A stretch of 64,000 nt of DNA from assembly GCA_046329195.1 (NCBI GenBank), contig JAXLVB010000002.1, positions 1-64,000 on the forward strand, written 5' to 3'. The translations under genes were made by a program, and so were the position numbers. Below, in pieces: positions 43,591 to 53,391 of the stretch; positions within the stretch are counted from its first letter, which is position 1, and each line of letters opens with the position of its first letter. Under the pieces are notes generated by a model. The model saw nothing but the letters and a program-made list of their open reading frames with translations, was not told the origin of the DNA and made no database searches. This DNA is from JAXLVB01 sp046329195 (GTDB taxonomy: Bacteria > Bacteroidota > Bacteroidia > Cytophagales > Spirosomataceae).

Positions 43591-45765
43591 CTACCAAACG
43601 TTTATTTTAAAGCCTGCATTAAACAAAAAACCGTCGGTAGGTGCCCAAATTTCTTTGAACTTCGGATTTTGAAGCGTGCCTGTGTAAATGCTTTCGTAGC
43701 GGGTTTGCCGAGTATCTGTGAAGTTTTCGGCATTCATGAATAAGCTAATATGCTCAAAATTATATTGAACCGAAATTCCCATGACCCAGTAATCAGGCCG
43801 GGTTTGTCCATTACTTAGAGTTTGTGCTCCAGTATAAAAACATTCGTAAGCAATCCGAAGTTTTTCCTTCATTTCATACGTACAGGTCAGGTAAAGTCGG
43901 TGTTTGGCCGTTAACGGATTGGCCGTTTCGGTAGCAAAATGCCTGATAGCATCAATAAAAGTATAGCCGCCATATACCGAAATATCGTCATAAGTCAACT
44001 TCACATTAGTTTCAAACCCTTTGCTATCCAAAAAACCATCAGCATTGGTAAATGCCTGATTTCCATTGGGTAAACGGCTTTCACTCAGCACCAAGGGGTG
44101 ATGAAGACGAGTGTAAAAGAAAAGTTGATTGACCGAACAAGAAAGCTCATCGAAAAGGATAGTGCGGTAGTTAAAATCAATATTGCCACCTATTGAATTT
44201 TCTGCCTTTACCTTTGTAAAGTCAAGGGGTTCAATCTGCTGAAAGCCTTTTTCTTCAGCCTCTTCCGAAAAAATACTGGGCGTTTTATACCCTAATCCGC
44301 CCCCAATTCTGGATGAAAACTGAGAACTTATTTTGTAGAGCAGCGAAACTCGTGGTAGCAGAAAAAAATCGTGCCGACTAGTTACATCAGCCCGTAAGCC
44401 ATTTTCAACAATAAAACGCTCGTTTGCTTTGAAATGGTGCTGAACAAAGATTCCGCCCGTAACCGACTCGTTAGTAAGGAGGTAGGTACTTGGATTGGTC
44501 TGTTTAAAAGAATCAGTCCATAGATTTCCGCCTAACACCCACTCTGATTTGCGACGGGTGAACAAATAAGAAAGTTCAGAAAAACTGGCCACTTGTTTTC
44601 CTGCAAAAAAGTAGTCGGGCTTAGTAATGCTTCTACTAAAATACCCGACGCTATTTTTGAAGGTAAGAATACAATTATTCGCAAAGGTTTTTTCAAATTT
44701 TAGTTGATACGAAACCCGAGTAGAAAGATTCTTTTCAAAATAAGCGTGTGTACTATCAGCCCCCTGCCGAATCAGCGCCATATCGCCACCCAACCGATTT
44801 TCGGTGCTGGTATTCAAACCCAATGAAAGCGTAGTGCTAGGATTGAGGTAATAAAAAATGCGTGGATTAAAGGTATATCTGGCAATTTTAGGCAGGTCTG
44901 ATAGCCCGTCTTTGTTGGCGTCGTAAGCAGCTTGTAGGTTTTGCGAGGCAAATACCGTTAAGCCAATTTTGTCAAATTTCTGTGCATAAAAACCACTGAT
45001 GTCTGAGGCTTTGCTCAAATTGCCATTTACGAGCAGGCTGAGTTCTTTTAGTTCGATGGGTACTTTGGTCACAAAATTAATCAATCCTGCAATGGCACCA
45101 CCGCCATATAAGGTAGAAGATGCTCCTTTGATTACTTCAACCCGCTTGAGGTCCAGTGGCGGAATCTGTACTAAACTCAGCCCACCCGCAAAACCTGAAT
45201 ATAGGGGAAAACCATCTCGTAACAACTGCGTGTATTTTCCGTCAAGCCCTTGGATTCGGATGCTTGCGTTGGCCGAAGTTGCCGAAGTTTGTTGTGTTTG
45301 GATGCCTGTGCTTTCAGTCAATATCATCTTGGCATTGGCTGGTTGCATCGTATTTTTTTCCTCCAGTTCGCTGGTCGCAATGGTTTCAATGCGAGTCGGA
45401 ATGTCCGAAATCGTTCGGCTGCTTCGAGTAGCCGACACCACCACTTCGTCCATAACGTGAACCTCACTTTGTAGAAACACAATTTGGGTGGTCGTTTCAG
45501 CCAAAGGAAACACAAGAGAGTGTTCTTTTTCTTGATAACCCAGATAACGGAAGATGATGACCTGGTTTCCATCAGGGATATTTCTAATCACCACATTTCC
45601 GTTGAGGTCGGTTCTACTCCCGTTGGTGGTTCCTTTTAGCAAGGCCGTAGCCCCAATGAGCGGTTCGTTGGTCTTGGCATCTTTAAGTTGGGCTTTGAAA
45701 ATGTGCTGGGCATAAGCACCTGAAAAGCTGCATATTACAAACAGCAGCAAAATAATTTTTTGCAT
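43591..45765 (-). CDS. TonB-dependent receptor (vitamin/siderophore/metal type)
   Basis: From the ATG at 45765 this is a 724-residue protein with signal peptide MQKIILLLFVICSFSGAYAQ. A CarbopepD_reg domain (LKDAKTNEPLIGATALLKGTTNGSRTDLNG) and a TonB-box-like MDEVVVSATR precede the plug with IRIQGLDGKYTQLLRDGFPLY and VEVIKGASSTLYGGGAIAGLINFVTK. The barrel is complete to the end. Such receptors import siderophores, cobalamin or metal complexes; the ligand is not evident. It follows a small secreted protein on the same strand by 52 bases. Confidence 0.93.
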   Translation of the reverse strand: MQKIILLLFVICSFSGAYAQHIFKAQLKDAKTNEPLIGATALLKGTTNGSRTDLNGNVVIRNIPDGNQVIIFRYLGYQEKEHSLVFPLAETTTQIVFLQSEVHVMDEVVVSATRSSRTISDIPTRIETIATSELEEKNTMQPANAKMILTESTGIQTQQTSATSANASIRIQGLDGKYTQLLRDGFPLYSGFAGGLSLVQIPPLDLKRVEVIKGASSTLYGGGAIAGLINFVTKVPIELKELSLLVNGNLSKASDISGFYAQKFDKIGLTVFASQNLQAAYDANKDGLSDLPKIARYTFNPRIFYYLNPSTTLSLGLNTSTENRLGGDMALIRQGADSTHAYFEKNLSTRVSYQLKFEKTFANNCILTFKNSVGYFSRSITKPDYFFAGKQVASFSELSYLFTRRKSEWVLGGNLWTDSFKQTNPSTYLLTNESVTGGIFVQHHFKANERFIVENGLRADVTSRHDFFLLPRVSLLYKISSQFSSRIGGGLGYKTPSIFSEEAEEKGFQQIEPLDFTKVKAENSIGGNIDFNYRTILFDELSCSVNQLFFYTRLHHPLVLSESRLPNGNQAFTNADGFLDSKGFETNVKLTYDDISVYGGYTFIDAIRHFATETANPLTAKHRLYLTCTYEMKEKLRIAYECFYTGAQTLSNGQTRPDYWVMGISVQYNFEHISLFMNAENFTDTRQTRYESIYTGTLQNPKFKEIWAPTDGFLFNAGFKINVW

Positions 45766-45817
45766 CTTGATTTTCGATTTTAGTGGAGAATTACAAATAG
45801 GTAAAGCCAACTAAAAT

Positions 45818-46129
45818 TCAAATCAGAAGAGCACAGTTTTTGAGGAAAATCTTGTGTTCCTGTATCCGAATAGTACCGATTGGTAGGGTAGCAAAACAAG
45901 ATGCTGAGACTGGAAAATGGATGGGAGCAAAGGTTACCTCAGGCAAGATAGCCCAGTCTAACTGCAACTCAGCTTTAACTGCTATGGTTGTGGTGCTTTC
46001 GGTGTGGAGGTAGGTGTCGTACTCATCATGCCATGTATTTTCAACACAGTCGTTGGTTAATTCCAGCGCAGACTGAAAATAACTTGCTATTACAAAAGCA
46101 ATGAGTAGATATTTCAAAAATACACGCAT
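45818..46129 (-). CDS. Small secreted protein upstream of the TonB receptor
   Basis: The 103-residue product has a signal-like N-terminus (MRVFLKYLLIAFVIASYFQSALE), an acidic middle (TWHDEYDTYLHTEST) and a C-terminal part with two cysteines (SASCFATLPIGTIRIQEHKIFLKNCALLI). I do not recognise the family. Small secreted proteins often precede metal-related TonB receptors in Bacteroidota, so a shared role is plausible. I used ATG 46129 rather than GTG 46138. Confidence 0.6.
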   Translation of the reverse strand: MRVFLKYLLIAFVIASYFQSALELTNDCVENTWHDEYDTYLHTESTTTIAVKAELQLDWAILPEVTFAPIHFPVSASCFATLPIGTIRIQEHKIFLKNCALLI

Positions 46130-46153
46130 CTTTGTCACCTTTCATTTCTGGCT

Positions 46154-46187
46154 CAAAAATACTGATTTTCCCGAAATAGCTCCACAA
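46154..46187 (-). promoter_or_regulatory. Promoter candidate for the small protein and receptor operon
   Basis: On the minus strand TTG (46187-46185) precedes TATTTTTG (46161-46154), a full match to TAnnTTTG, with a 23-base spacer. It lies 25 bases before the ATG and close to the divergent methyltransferase gene start. Confidence 0.4.
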
Positions 46188-46194
46188 TTCGTCA

Positions 46195-47373
46195 ATGCTT
46201 ACGTTCTCCGATAGCGAAAAAGAATTTATCAGACAGCACCTCCAAGCCGATGTGTCGCAACTGATGCTTCGGAACAAAAGCATAGCCCCCGACCGCCTCC
46301 GAGTGGTGGTGCAGCAGATTCAGGCTCGTCAAAAAGCCAAAGACAAACTTCCTACTTGGTTTGCTCATCTAGACGTAGTATTTCCGTCGCTTTTGTCGGT
46401 AGAGCAAAGTTCATCAGAACTTACTGCTCGGTACAAAAGTCGCTTGCTGCAAGGAACCCGATTTGTTGATTTAACAGGTGGTATGGGCGTTGATTTTCAG
46501 GCTATTAGTCAAGGGTTTGTAGAGGCGTTTTATGTTGAACGAAATGCTGAGTTGACACAACTAACTGCTCATAACTTAGCGAGATTGGGCTCTGACAATG
46601 CCCAGTTTATTACCCAAGATAGCCTCACTTGGCTGCAAGAAACCAGCCTTTTGTTCGACTGGATTTACCTCGACCCTGCCCGCCGAGGCGACATCAATCA
46701 AAAACTCGTTCGACTTGAAGATTGTGAGCCTAACGTATTCGCTATCAAATCGTTATTATTTGAAAAGTCATCTAAGGTTTTGCTCAAAGCCTCCCCACTG
46801 CTCGATATCGAAGGCGCCGTTCGAGCTTTAGGCTGTGTAGCTCAACTACACGTTCTTGCGGTTGAAAATGAAGTGAAAGAAATCCTGTTTATCCTACAAG
46901 CGAACCCTCTTTCTGAAGCTACCATTACGGCGATTAATTTGACCAAAAAAGGGGAACAGGTCTTTTCGTTTCGGCGAAGCGACGAACAAAATACGCAGGT
47001 TGCTATTGGCATTCAGGGCAATTACTTGTACGAACCCAATGCGGCGGTGATGAAATCAGGAGCTTTCAAGCAAATTGCTAAGGTATTTGGACTAACCAAA
47101 ATGCACGTACATAGCCACCTCTATACCTCTGACCAACAGATAGACGAGTTTCCCGGCAGACGATTTGAGATAATAGCCATTACAAAACTTGACAAACGAG
47201 AACTCCGTAAGCATCTGCCTAATGCGCAGGCGAATATAGCGGTTCGTAATTTTCCGCTCACCGTGGCGCAAATTCGGCAACAGACGGGTATTCGAGAGGG
47301 CGGAGAGGTCTATTTGTTTGCCACTACCGATGCACAGGATAAAAAAATTGTAGTCGTTACCAAAAAAGCGTAA
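46195..47373 (+). CDS. THUMP-like domain class I methyltransferase
   Basis: The 392-residue protein has an N-terminal helical part and a Rossmann SAM fold with FVDLTGGMGVDFQAIS (motif I), YVERNAE (motif II acid), IYLDPARRGD (motif IV, DPxR in place of an NPPY) and LLKASPLLD. A THUMP-like C-terminal domain follows (GRRFEIIAITKLDKRELRKHLPNAQANIAVRNFP). The combination suggests an RNA substrate; the site is unknown. The start is the ATG at 46195, divergent from the receptor operon with overlapping promoter space. Confidence 0.85.
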   Translation: MLTFSDSEKEFIRQHLQADVSQLMLRNKSIAPDRLRVVVQQIQARQKAKDKLPTWFAHLDVVFPSLLSVEQSSSELTARYKSRLLQGTRFVDLTGGMGVDFQAISQGFVEAFYVERNAELTQLTAHNLARLGSDNAQFITQDSLTWLQETSLLFDWIYLDPARRGDINQKLVRLEDCEPNVFAIKSLLFEKSSKVLLKASPLLDIEGAVRALGCVAQLHVLAVENEVKEILFILQANPLSEATITAINLTKKGEQVFSFRRSDEQNTQVAIGIQGNYLYEPNAAVMKSGAFKQIAKVFGLTKMHVHSHLYTSDQQIDEFPGRRFEIIAITKLDKRELRKHLPNAQANIAVRNFPLTVAQIRQQTGIREGGEVYLFATTDAQDKKIVVVTKKA

Positions 47374-47439
47374 CTTTTTGGTTCTATTTGCGTCAGAAAT
47401 GCACAAATTGGAATTGAACCTAACACAACCCGCCAATAC

Positions 47440-48342
47440 ATGAAACGCATCCTCTTATTTCTCAGCTTGTTAGCCAGCACACAGGCATTTTCACAAGCCA
47501 TCTTTTATGGTTCGCAAGAGTTTGATAAAGTCAAGAAAAATGGACTTTACACCTTGTTTAGCATTGACAAAAAGTACATCGAAAAAGGCTGGCGCTTGAA
47601 GTTGGCCGAGTTTGGGAAAGTCATCGTTACCAAAGACGTGTACAGCGTAACGAGTGCGGCCATGCCTACCATTGCCGAAAACCCCATCAACCTCATCAGC
47701 AAAGTGACTACCCAAAAAGGCAAAACCTTGCTGTTTATGGCGCTCAATTTGCAAGATAGCTTGTATATAGATGCCCAACATCCTAAATATGCCGAAGCTG
47801 AAAAGGTAATGAACAGCTTCATTAAACTAATGGAGTGGGAAGAAAGCGTACGCAAAGCCGAAGACGAGTATGCCGATGTGCAAAAAGCTCAGGATAAGGT
47901 CATTCGGCAAGGGGAACGATTGGTGGACAAAATAGAGTCGAACAAAAAGGATAAAGAAAAAATCCTGAAAAAGATAGACGATAACAAAGCTGAATACGAG
48001 CAATTGAACAAAGACTTGCCAGCGGCTCAAGACGAGCAAAAACTAGCAACAGAAGACATGGATAAGCTCAAAACGGCCAATCCTGCCGAAAAAGAGCTGA
48101 AAGAAGCGCAGAAAAAAGTAGAAAAAGCAGGTAAAAAAGTAGAACGTATCAACAAAGACATCGAGTCGAACTTGAAAGAAAAAGAGAAGCTCCCTCGTAA
48201 GCTGGATGAAAACAAAATTGAACTAGACAAGCTAACACTTGATTTAGAACAAAACAAGAAAGACCAAATCAAAGCAGCTGAAACGGTTGACAGAGAAAAG
48301 AAAGAATTGGATGCTATAAAGGCGAAAAAGCCTGTGAACTAA
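47440..48342 (+). CDS. Secreted coiled-coil protein
   Basis: A signal peptide (MKRILLFLSLLASTQAFSQ) leads to an N-terminal alpha/beta region of about 110 residues. From residue 125 on the protein is almost entirely charged heptad coiled coil (DKVIRQGERLVDKIESNKKDKEKILKKIDDNK and similar) rich in Lys and Glu. It may be a periplasmic spacer or scaffold; no family is recognised. A bidirectional terminator follows. Confidence 0.78.
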   Translation: MKRILLFLSLLASTQAFSQAIFYGSQEFDKVKKNGLYTLFSIDKKYIEKGWRLKLAEFGKVIVTKDVYSVTSAAMPTIAENPINLISKVTTQKGKTLLFMALNLQDSLYIDAQHPKYAEAEKVMNSFIKLMEWEESVRKAEDEYADVQKAQDKVIRQGERLVDKIESNKKDKEKILKKIDDNKAEYEQLNKDLPAAQDEQKLATEDMDKLKTANPAEKELKEAQKKVEKAGKKVERINKDIESNLKEKEKLPRKLDENKIELDKLTLDLEQNKKDQIKAAETVDREKKELDAIKAKKPVN

Positions 48343-48360
48343 GCAAATCCACAACCAAAA

Positions 48361-48384
48361 AGCCAGCAATCTGCTGGCTTTTTG
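48361..48384. terminator. Bidirectional terminator between the coiled-coil and MFS genes
   Basis: agccagca (48361-48368) and tgctggct (48372-48379) pair perfectly, with AAAAA before and TTTTT after, so it works for both converging genes. Confidence 0.9.
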
Positions 48385-48421
48385 GTTATAGAACAGCCCC
48401 CAAACTTGGTTAAAGAGCCTT

Positions 48422-49666
48422 TTATCCCTTCAGCTTCACCTCTTTGGTAGGGTCAATGACAAACCAAAGCAAACTACTGATTACTAGCAAACCACTCACT
48501 AAATAGAGCGGAATATTGTAGTCGTGCGTGCTGTCCACAATCTTACCGAAGATAATCGAGAGGAAAAACCCACCCATTTGCCCCCACATATTCATCGTAC
48601 CCGTCACGGTGCCAGATTTACTTTTTCCAATGTCCACGCATACGGCAAATGATACCGGTAGAGTTAAATCTTTAAAGAGCATCCCCATAGCCAAGTACAT
48701 GCCTACTTGCGAGTTGTCAGTGGCCGACGCCGCCAAAAAAATCACTAAACTGGCCAAGCCCATGCCCACAACGCCTACAGTTCTTCGGCCTGTTTTGAGG
48801 CCATAACGTTTGGATAACCAGTCGCTTACAAAGCCTCCGATAAAACACCCCAGCGCTCCTAATATAAACGGCATCATCGCCGACGACATCATCTGTTTTT
48901 CGTTCATGCCCCTCCCTTCTTGCAGGTAAATGGGCATCCATGAGTAGTAAAAATAGGCTGCATACATGTAGAAATGAAACATGAAAATCAGCGCCAATAT
49001 GTTGGGGTCACGGAGCATTGTTTTCCACTCAATTCCGTGTGGATGGGGCTTAAAACGGCGATTTTCTTCAATGTATTGCCGTTCGTCGGGTGAGATTTCG
49101 GGAGTTTCGTGCGGGAAATCTCGAAACCAACGATACCAAATCACCGCCCAAATCACACCAATAATTGCAATCACTCCAAAGGCTACCCGCCAACCTGCCC
49201 AAGCTGTAATGCCCAGCACGAGCGGAGGGGCAATGGCGCCTCCCAAGCGCCCAGCTGCCCAAATAAACGATTGTGCTCGTCCCGTTTCGTTGGCCGGAAA
49301 CCAGCGAGAAATCACAATAGAAGCATTGGGGTAGGCACCAGCTTCGCCAATACCGAACAAAAAACGAACGACTACCAAATAGAGCCAATGAAAAGCCGCT
49401 CCCGTAGCTGCCGTAAACGCCGACCACCACACGACAATCCGAGTCAACACCCGGCGAGGGCCGATGCGGTCACCCATAGCACCCGTCGGAATTTCAAATA
49501 AGGCATACGCCAACGAAAAAGCCCCTAATACCCAACCAAACTGCTCGTTGTTTAGCCCTAAATCTGCTTTCATAGACTTGCCCAAGAGGCTGATGCAAAC
49601 TCGGTCGAGGTAGGTGATGATGGATAAGAAAAATAAAAAACCGAGGACTTTGTGGCGGTATTTCAT
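48422..49666 (-). CDS. MFS permease, anion:cation symporter (ACS) type
   Basis: The 414-residue inner-membrane protein has twelve segments. The ACS subgroup marks are ITYLDRVCISLLGKSMKADLGL in helix 1, the GDRIGPRR loop between helices 2 and 3 and FGIGEAGAYPNASIVISRWFP in helix 4. Relatives take up hexuronates, glucarate or galactonate together with protons. No sugar-acid catabolic gene is adjacent, so the substrate is open. The start is ATG 49666. Confidence 0.92.
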   Translation of the reverse strand: MKYRHKVLGFLFFLSIITYLDRVCISLLGKSMKADLGLNNEQFGWVLGAFSLAYALFEIPTGAMGDRIGPRRVLTRIVVWWSAFTAATGAAFHWLYLVVVRFLFGIGEAGAYPNASIVISRWFPANETGRAQSFIWAAGRLGGAIAPPLVLGITAWAGWRVAFGVIAIIGVIWAVIWYRWFRDFPHETPEISPDERQYIEENRRFKPHPHGIEWKTMLRDPNILALIFMFHFYMYAAYFYYSWMPIYLQEGRGMNEKQMMSSAMMPFILGALGCFIGGFVSDWLSKRYGLKTGRRTVGVVGMGLASLVIFLAASATDNSQVGMYLAMGMLFKDLTLPVSFAVCVDIGKSKSGTVTGTMNMWGQMGGFFLSIIFGKIVDSTHDYNIPLYLVSGLLVISSLLWFVIDPTKEVKLKG

Positions 49667-49839
49667 GGGTGGTGTAGTATTTACTCTCGAAAACTACGAC
49701 ATTAGAGCCAATTTCAAAAAAATATCTTTTGGTACAAAGTAACCGCCGACATCTGGAATCATATTTTTTCCTGATTACTGGATAAAATATAAATTGACCT
49801 CGATGGGGTGCCGGCCAATGCTAGCCGTTCTGACGGCCT

Positions 49840-49877
49840 GGTTCAAGCGTCCTAGTTCAAGCGTCCTCGCTTGAACC
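49840..49877. repeat. GTTCAAGCG repeat unit
   Basis: gttcaagcg occurs twice in direct order (49841-49849, 49855-49863) and once inverted as cgcttgaac (49868-49876). The last two form a hairpin with a four-base loop. A related hairpin, with caagcg/cgcttg, is inside the terminator at 53392-53417. Confidence 0.65.
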
Positions 49878-49893
49878 TCTCTTATCGGTCGCC

Positions 49894-49922
49894 TTTAGGC
49901 TGTTTAGGAATTAGTAATTTTG
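49894..49922 (+). promoter_or_regulatory. Promoter candidate for the secreted protein gene at 49959
   Basis: TAATTTTG at 49915-49922 fits TAnnTTTG, with a possible TTTA at 49894-49897 (17-base spacer). It would leave a leader of about 30 bases. Confidence 0.4.
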
Positions 49923-49958
49923 CAAAATGCTAACAATAAATAATTGACTTTCAGTGAT

Positions 49959-50564
49959 ATGCTAAAATTATTAACTGCCATCGTTGGCCTGTTTTACGGC
50001 CCTATTTTGTATGGACAGACACTAACTTCCAACCCGATTTCAGCACAAAAATTACCTGCTGAAATCATTGTAAAAGGAAAAGTAGTGCAAGCACAGCAAT
50101 TTACGGATGCCTTGGGCGACAACATCTTGGTGCTGACCCAAGTAGCCGAGCAGAATAGTTCAAAGCAAAATTCCGATAGTCGTGAAGCCTATCTGTATGG
50201 GTATCGTTTTGTCAAACAAGAAGGAAAATTTACCCAACTTTGGATGATACAAGACTGGGTTAAAGCGTGTGAATTTGATATTTCGTGTGAGTTCATCAAA
50301 GGCTCGGTCGCTATCACCGACCTAAACAAAAATGGGATGGCAGAAACCTCGTTTTTATATAAAACCGCTTGCCGAAGCGATGTTAGCCCCGCTACGCTGA
50401 AACTAATCATGCACGAAGGAGCTACCAAATACGCCATCCGTGGAACGACACTTTATACTGGAATTGGTGGCGAAAAAACCATTGATGCGAGTTTTAATAA
50501 GGCCGATAAAAGCCTGTTGGACTTTGCCATAAAACAATGGAATAAGTTTAAAAAGGAGGATTAA
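49959..50564 (+). CDS. Secreted protein resembling the M949_RS01915 family
   Basis: From ATG 49959 there are 201 residues with signal peptide MLKLLTAIVGLFYGPILYGQ. The core has GDNILVLTQ, AYLYGYRFVKQEGKFTQLWMIQDWVKACEFDISCEFI, VAITDLNKNGMAETSFLYKTACRSDVSP and LIMHEGATKYAIRG. This order matches what NCBI names M949_RS01915-family surface polysaccharide biosynthesis proteins, as I recall it. The name comes from context in other species, and no polysaccharide genes are nearby. A TTG five codons earlier is less likely. Confidence 0.7.
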   Translation: MLKLLTAIVGLFYGPILYGQTLTSNPISAQKLPAEIIVKGKVVQAQQFTDALGDNILVLTQVAEQNSSKQNSDSREAYLYGYRFVKQEGKFTQLWMIQDWVKACEFDISCEFIKGSVAITDLNKNGMAETSFLYKTACRSDVSPATLKLIMHEGATKYAIRGTTLYTGIGGEKTIDASFNKADKSLLDFAIKQWNKFKKED

Positions 50565-50611
50565 AAATCCATCGGTAGTTTCAAAAAATAGTTAAACCTT
50601 CAATCATTTCA

Positions 50612-50992
50612 ATGAAACGTGTTGTCGGATTAGGGGGAATCTTTTTCAAATCAAAAGACCCTCAGGCACTAAGAGCATGGTACAGCAAGCACTTAGGCAT
50701 TAATGCCGAAGAATGGGGTAGTCAGTTCTTCTGGAAAGACGTAGAAGCGGAGCAACTACAAGGCTACAACGTCTGGAGTCCGTTCAAAGAGACAACTAGC
50801 TATCTATCACCCAGCGAAAAACCGTACATGATCAACTTCATCGTGGCCGATTTGTATGCCTTATTAGCTGCCCTGCGAGAGGAAGGCGTGCATGTTTTTG
50901 ATAAAGTGGACGATTCTGAATACGGTAAATTTGGCTGGATTTTAGACCCCGAAGGTACCAAAATTGAACTCTGGGAGCCACCGAGAGAATGA
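50612..50992 (+). CDS. VOC-family (glyoxalase/bleomycin resistance fold) protein
   Basis: The 126-residue protein has two beta-alpha-beta-beta-beta units: VVGLGGIFFKSKDPQALRAWYSKHLGI, and YMINFIVADLYALLAALREEGVHVFD followed by GKFGWILDPEGTKIELWEPP. The glutamate in IELWEP is the usual second metal ligand. Members include dioxygenases, glyoxalases and antibiotic-binding proteins; the substrate is unknown. It is 40 bases upstream of the FdhF/YdeP gene, likely co-transcribed. Confidence 0.9.
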   Translation: MKRVVGLGGIFFKSKDPQALRAWYSKHLGINAEEWGSQFFWKDVEAEQLQGYNVWSPFKETTSYLSPSEKPYMINFIVADLYALLAALREEGVHVFDKVDDSEYGKFGWILDPEGTKIELWEPPRE

Positions 50993-51032
50993 AGGGAGTG
51001 CCACCAACATCTAATAATTTTCCAAAACAACC

Positions 51033-53345
51033 ATGCCCCAATTACCTAACCCCCAGCCACCCCAAGACCTCACGGGTTTGAGTGTGAGTCCACCACCTCA
51101 AAACAGCGTTGGCTGGGGAGCTTTAAGCTCATCTTTAGAGCAGATGGCCACCTACATGGATGCACCAGATGCGTTGAAAATTAGCCTAAAAGTCAATCAA
51201 AAAGGTGGATTTGACTGTCCGGGTTGTGCATGGCCAGATCCTGACGATGAGCGTTCGATGCTGGGCGAATATTGCGAAAATGGTATCAAAGCCCTTGCCG
51301 AAGAAGCCACGAATCGTCGTATTGGCGCTTCGTTTTTCAAAAATCATTCTGTCATCGAACTGGCCAATTGGTCCGATTTTGAATTAGGAAAAAGTGGACG
51401 TCTGGCCGAGCCATTGGTCTTGCGTATAGGGGCAACACACTATGAGCCAATTAGTTGGGAGGAGGCTTTTCAATTAGTAGCTACTGAATTAAACGCCTTG
51501 CCTTCGCCCGATGAAGCCGTTTTTTATACCTCAGGTCGTACTAGTAATGAAGCTGCTTTTTTGTACCAACTCTTTGTGCGTGAGTTCGGAACCAACAACC
51601 TCCCCGACTGTTCTAACATGTGCCATGAGTCGAGTGGCTCGGCCTTGAGCCAAACACTGGGGCTGGGCAAAGGCTCCGTTACGCTCGAAGACATCCATCA
51701 AGCCGATGTGGTGATGGTGATTGGGCAAAACCCGGGCACTAACCATCCTCGGATGTTGTCAGCCTTAGAAAAGTGCAAAGAACGAGGTGGCAAAATTATC
51801 AGCGTAAATCCACTGCCCGAAGCGGGATTAATCCGATTTACCAATCCGCAACGTCCGCTAAAAATGCTGACAGGGGGTACACCATTGACTGATTTGTTTT
51901 TGCAAGTTCGTATCAACGGTGATGTGCCATTTTTAAAAGCACTGATGCTCTTACTCTATCAATTAGACCAAGAGCAAGGAGGGGTATTAGATTGGTCGTT
52001 TATCCAGGAAAAAACAGAAGGTTTTGATTTGTTTTTGGAAGGCCTGCAAAGTTCTAATTTTCAGCAACTTTTGCAAGATTGTGGCCTTGCCGAACAAGAA
52101 CTGCGAGAAGCAGCACAACTATTAGCCAAAACTCAGAAAATCATCGTTTGTTGGGCAATGGGGCTTACTCAGCATAAAAACGCTGTTGACAACATTCGGG
52201 AGATTGTTAATTTACTCTTAATGAAAGGCAGCATCGGACGCCCGGGAGCCGGTACATGCCCTGTGCGGGGACACTCCAATGTACAAGGCGATCGCACCAT
52301 GGGGATTTGGGAGGCACCCAAGCCAGCTTTCTTGGAAAAGTTAAAAACAGTATTTGGTTTTGAGCCACCGCAAGAACACGGCTTTTCGGTAGTGGATGCC
52401 ATCAAGGCCATGCACGAGCGTAAGGCCAGCGTGTTTTTTGCAATGGGAGGCAACTTCTTATCGGCTACCCCTGACACTGAACTTACTGCCGAAGCTTTGC
52501 GGCGTTGCAAACTGACAGTGCATGTTTCGACAAAATTGAATAGAAGTCATCTGATTCACGGTCAACAGGCGCTGATTTTACCCTGCTTGGGCCGAACCGA
52601 AAAAGATATTCAGGGCGAGGAAGAGCAGTTTGTCAGTGTAGAGAACTCGATGGGGGTGGTATCGTCGTCAAAAGGGGTACTGGAACCATGCTCGGAGCAG
52701 CTTAAAAGCGAAGTAGCCATTGTATGCGGATTAGCCGAAGCTACACTTGGTGCACAAAGTAAGGTCAATTGGGCAGCCATGAAGCGAAATTATGACCACA
52801 TTCGGGAGGCGATTGAGCAAGTAATTCCGGGTTTTGAGCGATACAACGAACGAGTCCGTCAACCCGGCGGGTTTTACTTGCCTAATGGTCCACGAGAAGG
52901 AAAATTTTTGACTCCTTCGGGTAAGGCTTTGTTTACGGTAAATACCTATGAGCGATTTGACGTAGGCCCCGGCGAATTGCTAATGATGACCATTCGGAGT
53001 CACGACCAATTCAACACGACTATCTATGGCCTCAACGACCGCTATCGAGGTATCCACAACGAACGAAGAGTAATTTTGATGAATCAGCACGATATGGATG
53101 AACAAGGCCTGACTGCCAAGCAAATCGTCAATTTGAGTAGCCATTACAACGGGCAAACTCGACTTGCCGAAACGTTTTTGGTGGTGCCATACAACATTCC
53201 ACGAGGTTGCGTAGCTACCTATTTTCCCGAAGCTAATGTGTTGGTTCCACTTGAATTACAGGCACATACCAGTAAAACACCCGCCTCTAAATCTATTGTG
53301 ATTCGAGTAGAAGCCAAAGGGATGAGTGTAAAGGTCAAAGTGTAA
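51033..53345 (+). CDS. FdhF/YdeP-family molybdopterin oxidoreductase
   Basis: The 770-residue enzyme belongs to the FdhF/YdeP subgroup of DMSO-reductase-type proteins. It has an N-terminal cluster site in DCPGCAWPDPDDERSMLGEYCENG and TSGRTSNEAAFLYQLFVREFGTNNLPDCSNMCHESSG. The cofactor-binding blocks are VVMVIGQNPGTNHPRML, RPGAGTCPVRGHSNVQGDRTMG and a C-terminal molydop-binding domain (LLMMTIRSHDQFNTTIYGLNDRYRG). There is no twin-arginine signal, so it is cytoplasmic. The YdeP relative is linked to acid resistance; the reaction is not established. Confidence 0.93.
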   Translation: MPQLPNPQPPQDLTGLSVSPPPQNSVGWGALSSSLEQMATYMDAPDALKISLKVNQKGGFDCPGCAWPDPDDERSMLGEYCENGIKALAEEATNRRIGASFFKNHSVIELANWSDFELGKSGRLAEPLVLRIGATHYEPISWEEAFQLVATELNALPSPDEAVFYTSGRTSNEAAFLYQLFVREFGTNNLPDCSNMCHESSGSALSQTLGLGKGSVTLEDIHQADVVMVIGQNPGTNHPRMLSALEKCKERGGKIISVNPLPEAGLIRFTNPQRPLKMLTGGTPLTDLFLQVRINGDVPFLKALMLLLYQLDQEQGGVLDWSFIQEKTEGFDLFLEGLQSSNFQQLLQDCGLAEQELREAAQLLAKTQKIIVCWAMGLTQHKNAVDNIREIVNLLLMKGSIGRPGAGTCPVRGHSNVQGDRTMGIWEAPKPAFLEKLKTVFGFEPPQEHGFSVVDAIKAMHERKASVFFAMGGNFLSATPDTELTAEALRRCKLTVHVSTKLNRSHLIHGQQALILPCLGRTEKDIQGEEEQFVSVENSMGVVSSSKGVLEPCSEQLKSEVAIVCGLAEATLGAQSKVNWAAMKRNYDHIREAIEQVIPGFERYNERVRQPGGFYLPNGPREGKFLTPSGKALFTVNTYERFDVGPGELLMMTIRSHDQFNTTIYGLNDRYRGIHNERRVILMNQHDMDEQGLTAKQIVNLSSHYNGQTRLAETFLVVPYNIPRGCVATYFPEANVLVPLELQAHTSKTPASKSIVIRVEAKGMSVKVKV

Positions 53346-53391
53346 AAGGACAAAGGTGTGAGTGTGAAGGTGAGAGGAAATACATAAAAAA

